Shown here in pieces: positions 37,701-43,892 of a stretch of DNA of 64,000 nucleotides (position 1 is its first letter; the number at the start of each line of letters is the position of its first letter). The position numbers were made by a program, and so were the translations under genes. The notes beneath the pieces were generated by a model that was given only the letters and a program-made list of their open reading frames with translations, searched no databases and had not been told where the DNA came from. The stretch is taken from positions 62,001 through 126,000 of the forward strand of contig NZ_JBHULY010000025.1 of the NCBI RefSeq assembly GCF_042684665.1. Reading direction: 5' to 3'. The stretch is from Jejuia rubra (GTDB lineage Bacteria > Bacteroidota > Bacteroidia > Flavobacteriales > Flavobacteriaceae).

Positions 37701-37940
37701 CAAAGCAAACTTGCCTTTATAAAGTTTGGTTTTGATGATTTGTGGGTGATTTTCGTCTTTTTCCGCCAATTTTTCAATATTCGAGACAATTTTGAGGGCT
37801 GATTTCGGCAGGCCATCGGCTTCCAGTTTCTCAACCTGCTGCCATAAATCGAGATAGTCAGGGCTTTGGGCTCGCGAAACGATAGAAAAAAATAGCATCA
37901 TAAATAAAAAAAGGGAATGTTTCACTAGTGCTGAATTCAT
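31746..37940 (-). CDS. Alpha-2-macroglobulin-like protein (2064 residues) with CNEQ thioester
   Basis: A very large secreted protein, signal peptide at residues 1-24. It contains macroglobulin beta domains (an MG2-type region with SFLFTDRSIYRPGQTVHFK at about 580-600) and a bait-like region. An alpha-2-macroglobulin domain follows (ETAFFFPQLQTDVEG...ALTQWKLQLLAHTK), then the thioester CNEQ (C about 1515, in YPHDCNEQTFSRYYAN), an alpha-toroid and a C-terminal receptor-type domain. Bacterial relatives are thought to trap proteases. Residues about 1230-1240 read VVGYGVKQKE, resembling a SusC plug motif. Four in-frame segments (134-156, about 1377-1402, 1643-1652, 1798-1807) derive from dispersed repeats. 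Members are usually 1500-2000 residues, and the repeat-derived segments account for part of the excess. Confidence 0.88.
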   Translation of the reverse strand: MNSALVKHSLFLFMMLFFSIVSRAQSPDYLDLWQQVEKLEADGLPKSALKIVSNIEKLAEKDENHPQIIKTKLYKGKFALVLEEDAQLNIIKGLEQDIASSKFPVKNILESIVANLYWQYFQQNRWRFYNRSKVSEVLEDTTEGNSGISRASMPNDDFRTWDLQTLFEEIHLHFQKSLGNGLMLQQEDLSTYDTLLHEQKDSKIYRPTLFDFLSHNALQFYKTDETHITKPSYKFEIDDPKFLADAKTFSSLEINSEDTTSLQLNALKIYQSLIRFHLNDEVPEALANVNIERIKFVHQHATFADKGEILLETLKSESVRLQNDAVSGLYNFEIASKYYEQGKNYIPKRQEEHRWKAKDAIEICNSVMAKFPKSKGAENCRILKAQIEQQTFRLTSEFYLPIQKDARVLVRYKNSDFLRFKAYKLSPRELEKFGKTYRQEEQWAFIQKLNATRSWENKLKNERDYQQHTTEVLFPKLDNGRYLIVATTRENNENEFTFAQVQVTNLALVETETQAFKIFQIIDRNDGSPIANASVRMTYYKSGSRTEHSKSYTSDQLGQFKIGKHNDWYRNVNLKVTFANEVAYFGDYYLDRYYEDKKETVDYKSFLFTDRSIYRPGQTVHFKSILIKKDGQKSEPFVGETVFATLYNTNGEKVSELDFESNDFGSIAGEFILPNNGLNGQYYIEIYTTRGIRNNHYFSIEEYKRPKFETKFNPITDTFKVNHSVTVKGNALAYAGSNITDAKVVYRVHRKVQYPRWYFWYRPWFQTEPQEIAHGETVTNDKGEFEITFKAMPDQSVDKTSLPIFNYEITADVTDLNGETRSATTIVNVGYHAMTANLSLADRLDKTKKDHQLSIDTKNLNGEFVPAKGVVKIYKLKAPENVLRKRPWPAPDYQTFSKEEFKSLFPHDAYADEHNPNNWEKGELVWKKPFDTGDSKRLKLGKIKKWPSGQYLITLESKDKFGQLVKDETRTTVFSNDDKAPADNELFTITADKNNYNIGDTAQITIGSSAQNVTVTLSVEKDKNIIRTEAIQLNNNKKTITIPVTENDLGGFVVHYSFGVFNSYQSGSKSINVPYPKTDLEIETLTFRDKLQPGTDETWSFKIKGPQGDKVSSELLASMYDASLDQFKPHQWQFRPIDQPNYYAFSSNNANRSFGTRNFRVYQDRFRLNYKNQGYDQWNWFGFYFGNGGIARFKASRQYARVASVPGVQVESNIVEEEVVTPMMVADEADLEESAVVGYGVKQKEAVNTGATIKTEKPNFDNIKIRKNLKETAFFFPQLQTDVEGNVSFSFTTPEALTQWKLQLLAHTKTLESATKSLTAVTQKELMVMPNAPRFLREGDQITISTKIANLSEKALSGEAKLILTDAISGEDITTELVSEALEDTDSSKANQNEASSTSATKPFSVHAKANTQVSWSLSIPDNVQAVQYKILAKAGDFSDGEQNALPVLSNRMLVTETLPMWVKSNETRTFTLDKLKTNTSSTLKHHKLTLEMTSNPAWYAVQALPYLMEYPHDCNEQTFSRYYANALASHIANSNPRIQEVFNQWRNSDALISNLEKNQELKSILIQETPWLRDAQSETEQKKRIALLFDLNKMNNELQSALNKLKANQMPSGAWAWFKGGRENRYITQHIIAGFGHLKKLNVIQSDSEESMISKAINYLDEQFLKEYKDIRKYNSKIDLNKDHLSYTQLHYLYMRSFFPEIKTSKKVDEVMQYYQSQIQKYWLKRPLYAKGVMALVSHRNEDAKTTSKILNSLKETSISSEELGMYWKTNTNSWHWYHAPIETQALLIEAFTEAGGVIQSEAKNLETIDNLKIWLLKNKQTNRWKTTKATTEAVYALLLQGSDWISVTDMVDVVLGGQQVSPSKLENVKVEAGTGYYKTSWAASEITPEMGEVKISKKGNGIAWGGLYWQYFEDLDKISSAETPLSLKKKLFLKTNTDTGEEISEIAENITLKVGDLVRVRIELKSDRPMEFLHMKDMRASGLEPVNVFSQYKWQDGLGYYESTKDASTNFFFDYLPKGVYVFEYDLRVNNSGNMSNGITTIQSMYAPEFSSHSEGDRIDVE
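32521..32548 (-). repeat. Repeat-derived insert inside the alpha-2-macroglobulin gene (copy encoding VIQSEAKNL)
   Basis: In frame the DNA GTGTCATTCAGAGCGAAGCG and following bases encode VIQSEAKNL. This nucleotide string is the arm of a repeat widespread in Bacteroidota. It lies in the toroid region and is absent from the expected domain pattern. A diverged second copy is at 32985-33014. Confidence 0.7.
32985..33014 (-). repeat. Repeat-derived insert inside the alpha-2-macroglobulin gene (copy encoding VIQSDSEES)
   Basis: The sequence AATGTCATTCAGAGCGATAG followed by CGAAGAATCT encodes NVIQSDSEES. It differs by a few bases from the copy at 32521-32548 and keeps the reading frame. Confidence 0.65.
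33736..33811. repeat. Inverted-repeat insert inside the alpha-2-macroglobulin gene (copy 2)
   Basis: Arms GGTGGCTGAGGTACTCGAAG and, on the other strand, GGTGTCTGAGGCTCTCGAAG flank a short AT-rich centre. The insert encodes a hydrophilic segment (VSEALEDTDSSKANQNEASS) in frame. Confidence 0.75.
37481..37542. repeat. Inverted-repeat insert inside the alpha-2-macroglobulin gene (copy 1)
   Basis: Arms around GAGGCTCTCGAA and its complement TTCGAGAACCTC flank a 20-odd-base centre. In frame it encodes VSEVLEDTTEGNSGISRASM (residues 134-153), with the same SEVLEDT/SEALEDT start as copy 2 at 33736-33811. Confidence 0.75.
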
Positions 37941-38113
37941 TTCAGTATCTGTTTAAATATGTACCAAACTACGTTCAAAAGCCGTTCCAAAAAACAATAA
38001 TTGGGTGAAAGCTTCCGTTGGATGAGTGAAGTTAATCATTTTGACCTTAAAACTGCAGAAGTTGGTATTACCGAAATGATAAATCTTAAGATTATCTTAA
38101 TCAGAAAAACACT

Positions 38114-38121
38114 TATTTTTG
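38114..38121 (+). promoter_or_regulatory. -7 promoter box of the TPR gene
   Basis: TATTTTTG, 20 bases upstream of the ATG at 38142. It helps to reject the in-frame ATG at 38001, which lies upstream of this box. Confidence 0.5.
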
Positions 38122-38141
38122 TGCCTGTTACCTCAAAACTT

Positions 38142-39092
38142 ATGATGCGCTTTGTAATATTTTTGCTGTTACCTCTGTTATGTGTCTCGCAACAAAGCTT
38201 GGATGAGGTAGAAAAACTTTTTGAGAATAAGCGGTTTAAAACAGCAGAAACTCTTATCAAAAAGACTTTGGAAAAGCATCCTACTAATTTAAAGGCTATT
38301 GAACTTTTAGGAGATGCTTATGGTCATCAAAAAAAATGGGATGATGCATTGGGGGAATACGAAAAATTGGTTGGGGCAAAACCAAATGTAGCCAATTATC
38401 ACTATAAATATGGTGGGGTTTTGGGGATGAAAGCCTTGGAGAATAAATTTAAGGCTATTGCTTTTATTGGGGATATTAAAAGTTCGTTTCTCAAAGCTGC
38501 CGAACTAGATAAAACCCATATCAATGCACGTTGGGCTCTAGTAGAATTGTATATGCAATTACCCGGGATTTTGGGGGGTAGTAGAGATAAATCCCTTAAA
38601 TATGCCAACGAGTTGGAAAATCTGTCCAAAGTGGATGGGTATTTGGCAAAGGGCTATGTGTATGAGTATGATGACGAACCCATACTTGCAGAGAAATATT
38701 ATAAAATGGCCATTCGCGAAGGTGGTTCGCTCACCTGTTTTGATAAACTGACCGAACTTTATAAAAAGGAAAACCAACCCGAAAGTGCTATTAAGAACAT
38801 TGAACAAGCGCATAAAAAACACCAACGAAACGCATTGCATTACCAAATCGGAAAAGTGGCCGCCGAGTACAATGTGGAGTTGGAAAAAGGGGAGATGTGT
38901 TTGAGGGTTTATCTTAGGAATTATTCGGCCGAAGACGGTGTGCCGAAGGCCTGGGCGCATTACCGTTTGGCGCAAATCCATACGCATAAAAGCAATAAAT
39001 CGAAAGCCTTGGAGCATATCGAATTGGCTCTGGCCGAATTGCCGAAGATTAAACCATTCAAAGTACAAAAGGAAAAAATTTTACAGTTATAG
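38142..39092 (+). CDS. Secreted TPR-repeat protein
   Basis: A protein of about 316 residues with a signal peptide (MMRFVIFLLLPLLCVSQQ) and several tetratricopeptide repeats, for example LKAIELLGDAYGHQKKWDDALGEYEKL and the C-terminal AWAHYRLAQIHTHKSNKSKALEHIE. I start it at 38142 because the frame opening at 38001 would put 47 unrelated residues before the signal peptide and because a promoter box precedes 38142. TPRs bind other proteins, and a periplasmic scaffold role is likely, but the partner is unknown. It is divergent from the alpha-2-macroglobulin gene with a 201-bp gap. Confidence 0.78.
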   Translation: MMRFVIFLLLPLLCVSQQSLDEVEKLFENKRFKTAETLIKKTLEKHPTNLKAIELLGDAYGHQKKWDDALGEYEKLVGAKPNVANYHYKYGGVLGMKALENKFKAIAFIGDIKSSFLKAAELDKTHINARWALVELYMQLPGILGGSRDKSLKYANELENLSKVDGYLAKGYVYEYDDEPILAEKYYKMAIREGGSLTCFDKLTELYKKENQPESAIKNIEQAHKKHQRNALHYQIGKVAAEYNVELEKGEMCLRVYLRNYSAEDGVPKAWAHYRLAQIHTHKSNKSKALEHIELALAELPKIKPFKVQKEKILQL

Positions 39093-39097
39093 CATTT

Positions 39098-39279
39098 GGG
39101 CGTTACCCACAAGGGGTCGGGCTTTCCACTATATCTTTTTAAAACGTCTTGTCCCCCACGTCATTGCGAACGTAGTGAAGCAATCTCCTCATGGCTAAGA
39201 GATTACTTCGTCGTGCCTCCTCGTAATGACGACCTACTTGCTAAGATTTTAAAAAGGATGTCGTTTCTATCCCTAACGC
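39098..39279. repeat. Composite dispersed repeat, copy 1, with a nested second repeat
   Basis: Left part GGGCGTTACCC, then GGGTCGGGCTTTCCACTATA and CTTTTT; right part AAAAAGGATGTCGTTTCTAT and CCCTAACGC. The two parts are separated by an unrelated inverted repeat at 39159-39231. The same outer sequence recurs in reverse at 58497-58680. It occupies most of the 274-bp gap between the TPR gene and mpl. Confidence 0.85.
39159..39231. repeat. Nested CGTCATTGCGA inverted repeat
   Basis: CGTCATTGCGAACGTAGTGA followed by AGCAATCTC, then GAGATTACTTCGTCGTGCCT and CGTAATGACG. The ends form an inverted repeat. It sits inside the composite element at 39098-39279. Confidence 0.8.
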
Positions 39280-39327
39280 AGAAGAAACTTCCTTCTTCAG
39301 AAATACAGCATCCATCTTTCAATCATT

Positions 39328-39348
39328 AAACTTTGAACTTTAAACTGA
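39328..39348 (+). repeat. Three heptamer tandem units upstream of mpl
   Basis: AAACTTT, GAACTTT and AAACTGA in phase, 18 bases before the mpl ATG. The units resemble those in front of obgE at 26402. Confidence 0.6.
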
Positions 39349-39366
39349 GAGTTTGATATTTGCTAC

Positions 39367-40722
39367 ATGAACGTACATTTTATAGCCATTGGCGGTGCTG
39401 CGATGCACAATTTAGCCCTAGCCCTTCACAATAAAGGATACCATGTCACTGGTAGCGACGATACTATTTTTGAGCCCTCAAAATCCCGGTTGGAAGCTAA
39501 GGGGTTGTTGCCCGAAACATTCGGTTGGTTTCCAGAAAAAATCACAAAGGATTTGGATGCCATCGTATTGGGAATGCATGCCAAGGCGGATAATCCGGAG
39601 TTGGTAAAGGCCCAGGAATTGGGACTAAAAATATACAGTTATCCTGAGTTTTTGTACGAGCAATCCAAACACAAAACCCGAGTGGTAATTGGCGGAAGCC
39701 ATGGCAAAACTACTATAACCTCCATGATTTTGCATGTGATGCATTATCACGATAGGGAAGTGGATTATATGGTAGGTGCCCAATTGGAAGGTTTTGACGT
39801 AATGGTAAAACTCACCGAGGATAATGATTTTATCGTTTTAGAAGGTGACGAATATTTAAGCTCCCCGATTGACCGCAGGCCGAAATTCCATTTGTACAAA
39901 CCGAATATAGCACTGATAAGTGGCATCGCTTGGGACCATATTAATGTATTCCCAACGTATGATAATTATGTGGAGCAGTTTAGCATTTTTGTGGACTCCA
40001 TCGTCAACGGGGGCAGTATCAATTATAATGAAGAAGATGCCGAAGTGAAGCGGGTAGTGGAAGCCAGCGCTAACACTATTCGGAAAATTCCATACCAAAC
40101 GCCCGCATATAAAGTTGAAAACGGACAAACCCTCTTGGAAACTCCGGAAGGCGATTTACCCATTGAAATATTCGGAAAACACAACCTCAATAATCTGGCC
40201 GGCGCCAAATGGATTTGCCAGCACATGGGCGTGGATGAAGATGATTTCTATGAAGCCATTTCTACATTCAAAGGCGCCAGCAAACGCCTGGAAAAAATAG
40301 CGGAGAGTAAGAATAGTGTGGCATATAAAGATTTCGCCCATTCTCCAAGTAAGGTGGAGGCCACAACAAAAGCGGTAAAGGAGCAATACCAAAACCGTAC
40401 TTTGGTTGCCTGTTTGGAACTGCACACTTATAGCAGTCTCAACGCCGAATTTTTAAAGGAATACAAAGGCGCTTTGGATGCTGCGGATACTGCAGTTGTA
40501 TTCTATTCGCCACATGCAGTAGAAATTAAAAAGTTAGAGGAGGTCACACACCAACAAATCGCCGATGCCTTTCAAAGGGACGATTTAATCATTTATACCA
40601 ACCCCAACGATTTTAAGGAGTTTCTCTTTTCTCAAGATTTTAACAACAAAGCCTTGTTGCTGATGAGTTCGGGGAATTATGGCGGTTTGGATTTTGATGA
40701 AGTTAAAGGTTTAATCAATTAA
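39367..40722 (+). CDS. mpl: UDP-N-acetylmuramate:L-Ala-gamma-D-Glu-meso-Dap ligase
   Basis: A 451-residue Mur ligase for murein recycling; it joins recovered tripeptide to UDP-MurNAc with ATP. The N-terminal Rossmann loop IAIGGAAMHNLALAL, the ATP site GGSHGKTTITS, the DEYLSSPIDRRPKF stretch and the KDFAHSPSKVEATTKA C-terminal part identify Mpl rather than MurC. The gene ends YGGLDFDEVKGLIN. A diverged copy of this end lies 130 bases downstream (see findings). It is followed by repeats before the convergent acyl-CoA synthetase gene. Confidence 0.92.
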   Translation: MNVHFIAIGGAAMHNLALALHNKGYHVTGSDDTIFEPSKSRLEAKGLLPETFGWFPEKITKDLDAIVLGMHAKADNPELVKAQELGLKIYSYPEFLYEQSKHKTRVVIGGSHGKTTITSMILHVMHYHDREVDYMVGAQLEGFDVMVKLTEDNDFIVLEGDEYLSSPIDRRPKFHLYKPNIALISGIAWDHINVFPTYDNYVEQFSIFVDSIVNGGSINYNEEDAEVKRVVEASANTIRKIPYQTPAYKVENGQTLLETPEGDLPIEIFGKHNLNNLAGAKWICQHMGVDEDDFYEAISTFKGASKRLEKIAESKNSVAYKDFAHSPSKVEATTKAVKEQYQNRTLVACLELHTYSSLNAEFLKEYKGALDAADTAVVFYSPHAVEIKKLEEVTHQQIADAFQRDDLIIYTNPNDFKEFLFSQDFNNKALLLMSSGNYGGLDFDEVKGLIN

Positions 40723-40729
40723 CTGTATT

Positions 40730-40813
40730 GTCATCCTGTCCCGATAGCTATCGGGATTGATTCAAGATCTCATAAGTTTTCTGTAATGGATTCCGCATCA
40801 AGTGCGGAATGAC
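40730..40813. repeat. GTCATCCTG...GGAATGAC repeat, first copy, with palindrome insert
   Basis: The outer ends GTCATCCTG and CGGAATGAC match the copies at 40859 and 42967. The palindrome CCCGATAGCTATCGGG sits where the third copy has AACTTGATT. Confidence 0.8.
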
Positions 40814-40858
40814 AAGCAGTTTGAATTTTGGGGAGGTGAAGGGTTTAATTGAACAGCT

Positions 40859-40950
40859 GTCATCCTGAACTTGATTCAGGATCTCAATAACACATTCTTG
40901 GCAGGTGCCACGTCACACTTCGACTACGTTCAGTGTCTGTGGGGAATGAC
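40859..40950. repeat. GTCATCCTG...GAATGAC repeat, second copy
   Basis: Starts GTCATCCTGAACTTGATTCA and ends GGGGAATGAC. The middle contains CACACTTCGACTACGTTCAG, a separate common repeat arm. It fills the gap before the acyl-CoA synthetase gene end. Confidence 0.75.
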
Positions 40951-40980
40951 AAAAAGATAGGATTTCGGAGATTGATGGGA

Positions 40981-42798
40981 TCAAAAAATATAAGCCCCGT
41001 TGTTAATTATATTTAAAAGATTGTCATCCAAACCTACATAAGAATTGCTTTTTGGCAGCATCACATAAACTTCGTCATCACAATTAAAGCCTTCTTTCTT
41101 TAAATCCGATTTTTTTATTTTGTGGGTATGGGTAAAATCCATTTCGTCTTTCACCCTAATAAATATCGGGACGGCATATCTCGGCAACTTTTTCAACAGG
41201 TAATCGGCTATTGCTTCTAAATCAAATGGTTCATTCTGATCTTTTAAAATAGTTGCCATCCCCGCCCTTCCGTCGTTGTTTGGAATTTGCACGCCATAAA
41301 CAGCGCTCATCTCCACACATTCCAAGTTGCAAAGCACACCTTCAACTTCCGCTGTGGCTACATTTTCACCTTTCCATCGGAAGGTGTCCCCAATTCTATC
41401 CACAAACCTGGCATGCCTGTATCCAATGTCCTGAAGCAGGTCGCCACTGTTAAACCATTGGTCGCCCGGTTTAAATACGTTCCTAAGAATTTTACCTTCA
41501 TTTTTCGTTTTATTCACGTAGCCGTCAAAGACAAAGGTTTCGCTTATTTCAGAAATCAATAGTCCGGTTTCACCTTTCTTTACCGGAATGAGGAATCCGT
41601 CGTGGTCTTTAATCGTGCTGTCATTTTCCACATCGTATTTTACAATTTTGAACTTTTGTGGCGACCATCCTACCGTGCAATCCAAATTCAGGGTATTAGT
41701 AAACCCAACGTTACCATCCGCCGCCCCATACAGTTCATAAACACCATCAATACTGAATCGTTTTTTAAATTGATGCCAAATATCCGGCCTCAATCCATTT
41801 CCAATTATTTTTTTAATGCAGTGCGCACTATCCAAATCCGATTCCGGGGCATTCAGAAGATAGCGACACAATTCTCCAATGTAGATAAAGGCACTAACGT
41901 TATACTTGCTGACATCCTTCCAAAAATGAGTGACTGAAAATTTTCTTCGCATTACCATAGCGCAAGGTCCCGAAAGTGCTATTGACCAACCAACTATTAG
42001 TGCATTGGTGTGGTAAAAAGGCAGTGGCACGTACATAACATCATTGGGGTTAAGGTTCATGTTTACCTTGCCAAACCAATAGTAGGCCGATAGCCATTTT
42101 TTATGTGTTTGTCTTGACGCCTTGGGCAAACCCGTAGTACCTGAGGTAAATACATAGGCATACACCTGGCCTGCTTTTATGTTTTGTGTGTTTGATGGAT
42201 TATTTGAATTAGCATTAACCAAAGTCTGTTTTAGATTCACGTAACCTGTTGGGCAATCATTCAAACCGGTATCGCTAATCCAATAATACTTGTGGTTTGA
42301 AGCCTGAGAAAGCGACGATTTCACATCTTCGAAATTCGAAATCAATTCCTCCCCAATAAAAAAGTGGGTCGATGTCGCAAGCTCGATAGAATGGATAAGT
42401 ACCTCTCCTTTTTGGTTCGGGTTGATCAGCGAAATGATGGCGCCGATTTTAGCACAAGCCGTAATTAAGAACAACAATTCAGGCCTGTTTTCTAAGATGA
42501 CAATAATCGTTTCGTTGTTTTTAACGCCTAATTCTTGAAGGTAATTGGCATATCTATTGGAGATTTCATTGAAATGCTTATAGGTATAGGTTTGGTCTTC
42601 AAATTGAAGTGCGATGGTACTTCCATGGTTTTCGGCGTTATATTCGATAATCTTGCCAATGGATTGAAGACTTTCTGGGGTGATGCTTTTGGCCTTTTTG
42701 ATATTTTTTACGAATCGTGGTAATTGAGGAACAAGTTTCACGATTCTCCCAAAAACATGAAGGAAGCTTAACGTATTGTTTTCGTCTTTTTTTGACAT
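40981..42798 (-). CDS. FATP/FadD6-type long-chain acyl-CoA synthetase
   Basis: A 605-residue adenylating enzyme that activates fatty acids with ATP and CoA. The AMP-binding motif is YVFTSGTTGLPKASRQTHKK, followed by ELYGAADGNVGFTN and the C-terminal SGDLLQDIGYRHARFVDRIGDTFRWKGENVATAEVEG. The short linker and the ending LKKEGFNCD fit the fatty-acid-transport-protein group more than classical FadD. Such enzymes feed beta-oxidation or lipid synthesis. It lies on the minus strand with repeats at both ends and shows no operon partners. Confidence 0.88.
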   Translation of the reverse strand: MSKKDENNTLSFLHVFGRIVKLVPQLPRFVKNIKKAKSITPESLQSIGKIIEYNAENHGSTIALQFEDQTYTYKHFNEISNRYANYLQELGVKNNETIIVILENRPELLFLITACAKIGAIISLINPNQKGEVLIHSIELATSTHFFIGEELISNFEDVKSSLSQASNHKYYWISDTGLNDCPTGYVNLKQTLVNANSNNPSNTQNIKAGQVYAYVFTSGTTGLPKASRQTHKKWLSAYYWFGKVNMNLNPNDVMYVPLPFYHTNALIVGWSIALSGPCAMVMRRKFSVTHFWKDVSKYNVSAFIYIGELCRYLLNAPESDLDSAHCIKKIIGNGLRPDIWHQFKKRFSIDGVYELYGAADGNVGFTNTLNLDCTVGWSPQKFKIVKYDVENDSTIKDHDGFLIPVKKGETGLLISEISETFVFDGYVNKTKNEGKILRNVFKPGDQWFNSGDLLQDIGYRHARFVDRIGDTFRWKGENVATAEVEGVLCNLECVEMSAVYGVQIPNNDGRAGMATILKDQNEPFDLEAIADYLLKKLPRYAVPIFIRVKDEMDFTHTHKIKKSDLKKEGFNCDDEVYVMLPKSNSYVGLDDNLLNIINNGAYIF

Positions 42799-42966
42799 TT
42801 TTGTTTAGGTTGGTTAGCGAAAATGCAAGGTTGAAGCTATGCTTTATTCGGGCTCATAGTTGTGGGATTCAAGGTAATTGAAATTTTTAATACCTCCAAT
42901 TGCAAATGTTATGAATTCTAGCTTCTATTTCTTCCGATGACAATGGAAAAAAATTAATCACTAACT

Positions 42967-43036
42967 GTCATCCTGAACTTGATTCAGGATCTCATTAATG
43001 CATACTAATTGGATTCCGCATCAAGTGCGGAATGAC
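42967..43036. repeat. GTCATCCTG...GGAATGAC repeat, third copy
   Basis: Compact copy: GTCATCCTGAACTTGATTCA at the left end and TTCCGCATCAAGTGCGGAAT at the right end; the inner half is itself a hairpin (TTCCGCA / TGCGGAA). It lies in the 417-bp gap between the synthetase and a small TPR-like gene, whose remaining bases show no gene. Confidence 0.8.
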
Positions 43037-43215
43037 AAACAGTTTGGGTTGTAGGGGAAAGTGTGATTGGGTTTTTTTTAGGTCAATATTTAATAATCCG
43101 TCATATAACGGGTTGCCTTATAAAGAGTACGTTTGATAGACTTAAAAGTAAATTTACTAGTACTTTGAAGAATAATGCGGTGAGCCTATTTTTTGAGCCT
43201 AGCAAGTATCATTTT

Positions 43216-43632
43216 TTACTTTTTCAAACCAGAAACATAAAGTCTTACTTTTTCTAAAATTAGACTATCTATTGGTTCGTTATTTTTTAATTTTTCTAGG
43301 TATTGTTTGCATTCCCAACATCCGCCTTCTTTATGGGAAATTTTCCAATATCTTTTGGCGGCTTTGAGTTCATCTGTCTTATACATATAAGCCCCAAGAA
43401 GAAAATAAAAGTCACCACTTTTAAAGCCATGTTTCTGAGATTGGTCAACAAAATATTTTGCTTTTTCTATGTTTCCTTCAAAGTATGCTACATAGGCCTG
43501 ATTAATATTTTTACTTGCCAAATCCATTTTACTTTGAGTTGTAGCACTATTTTGAGGAACACCGAAAATGTTCTGTTGAGAATACAAATTTATGGTTGAG
43601 AGTAAAATTAAAATAACAAATATATTTTTCAT
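43216..43632 (-). CDS. Small secreted TPR/Sel1-like protein
   Basis: A 138-residue protein with a signal peptide (MKNIFVILILLSTINLYSQQ). The mature part has two helix-turn-helix units like tetratricopeptide repeats (NQAYVAYFEGNIEKAKYFVD and FYFLLGAYMYKTDELKAAKRYW), and two Cys in GGCWECKQYL. No named family is evident. It is divergent from pyrG across 260 bp. A role in protein contacts in the periplasm is a guess from fold only. Confidence 0.65.
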   Translation of the reverse strand: MKNIFVILILLSTINLYSQQNIFGVPQNSATTQSKMDLASKNINQAYVAYFEGNIEKAKYFVDQSQKHGFKSGDFYFLLGAYMYKTDELKAAKRYWKISHKEGGCWECKQYLEKLKNNEPIDSLILEKVRLYVSGLKK

Positions 43633-43864
43633 TTTTTCTACAATATACTTTTTCTTTTTATTAAGTGAACCACTTTAAATTGACAAGGGGTTAATTTACT
43701 TTTGAAACACGCTTGACACTTGAGAAGTTAATTTTCCTTTGAACGAAGTTGCAAAAAAATTCTACAAAACCAATTCAAGCGTAAATAATTTCGGCTTTGC
43801 ATACTGTTAATAACCTCCCGCCAAATGTTTAAAAAGGTTTTCTTTATTAACTGTTTTAATTTTG

Positions 43865-43872
43865 TAAATTTG
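43865..43872 (+). promoter_or_regulatory. -7 promoter box of pyrG
   Basis: TAAATTTG, followed by CC, 20 bases before the pyrG ATG at 43893, giving a leader of about 17 bases. Confidence 0.55.
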
Positions 43873-43892
43873 CCTGCGTTTATAAGCGCATC

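Noticed and set aside
38001..38141. Upstream start of the TPR protein
   Set aside because: It adds residues without a signal function and lies upstream of the TATTTTTG box that precedes the better start at 38142.
39159..39231. CRISPR-like or mobile-element array
   Set aside because: There is a single inverted repeat with no regular direct repeats and spacers, and no cas or transposase gene nearby; the repeat also occurs inside another element.
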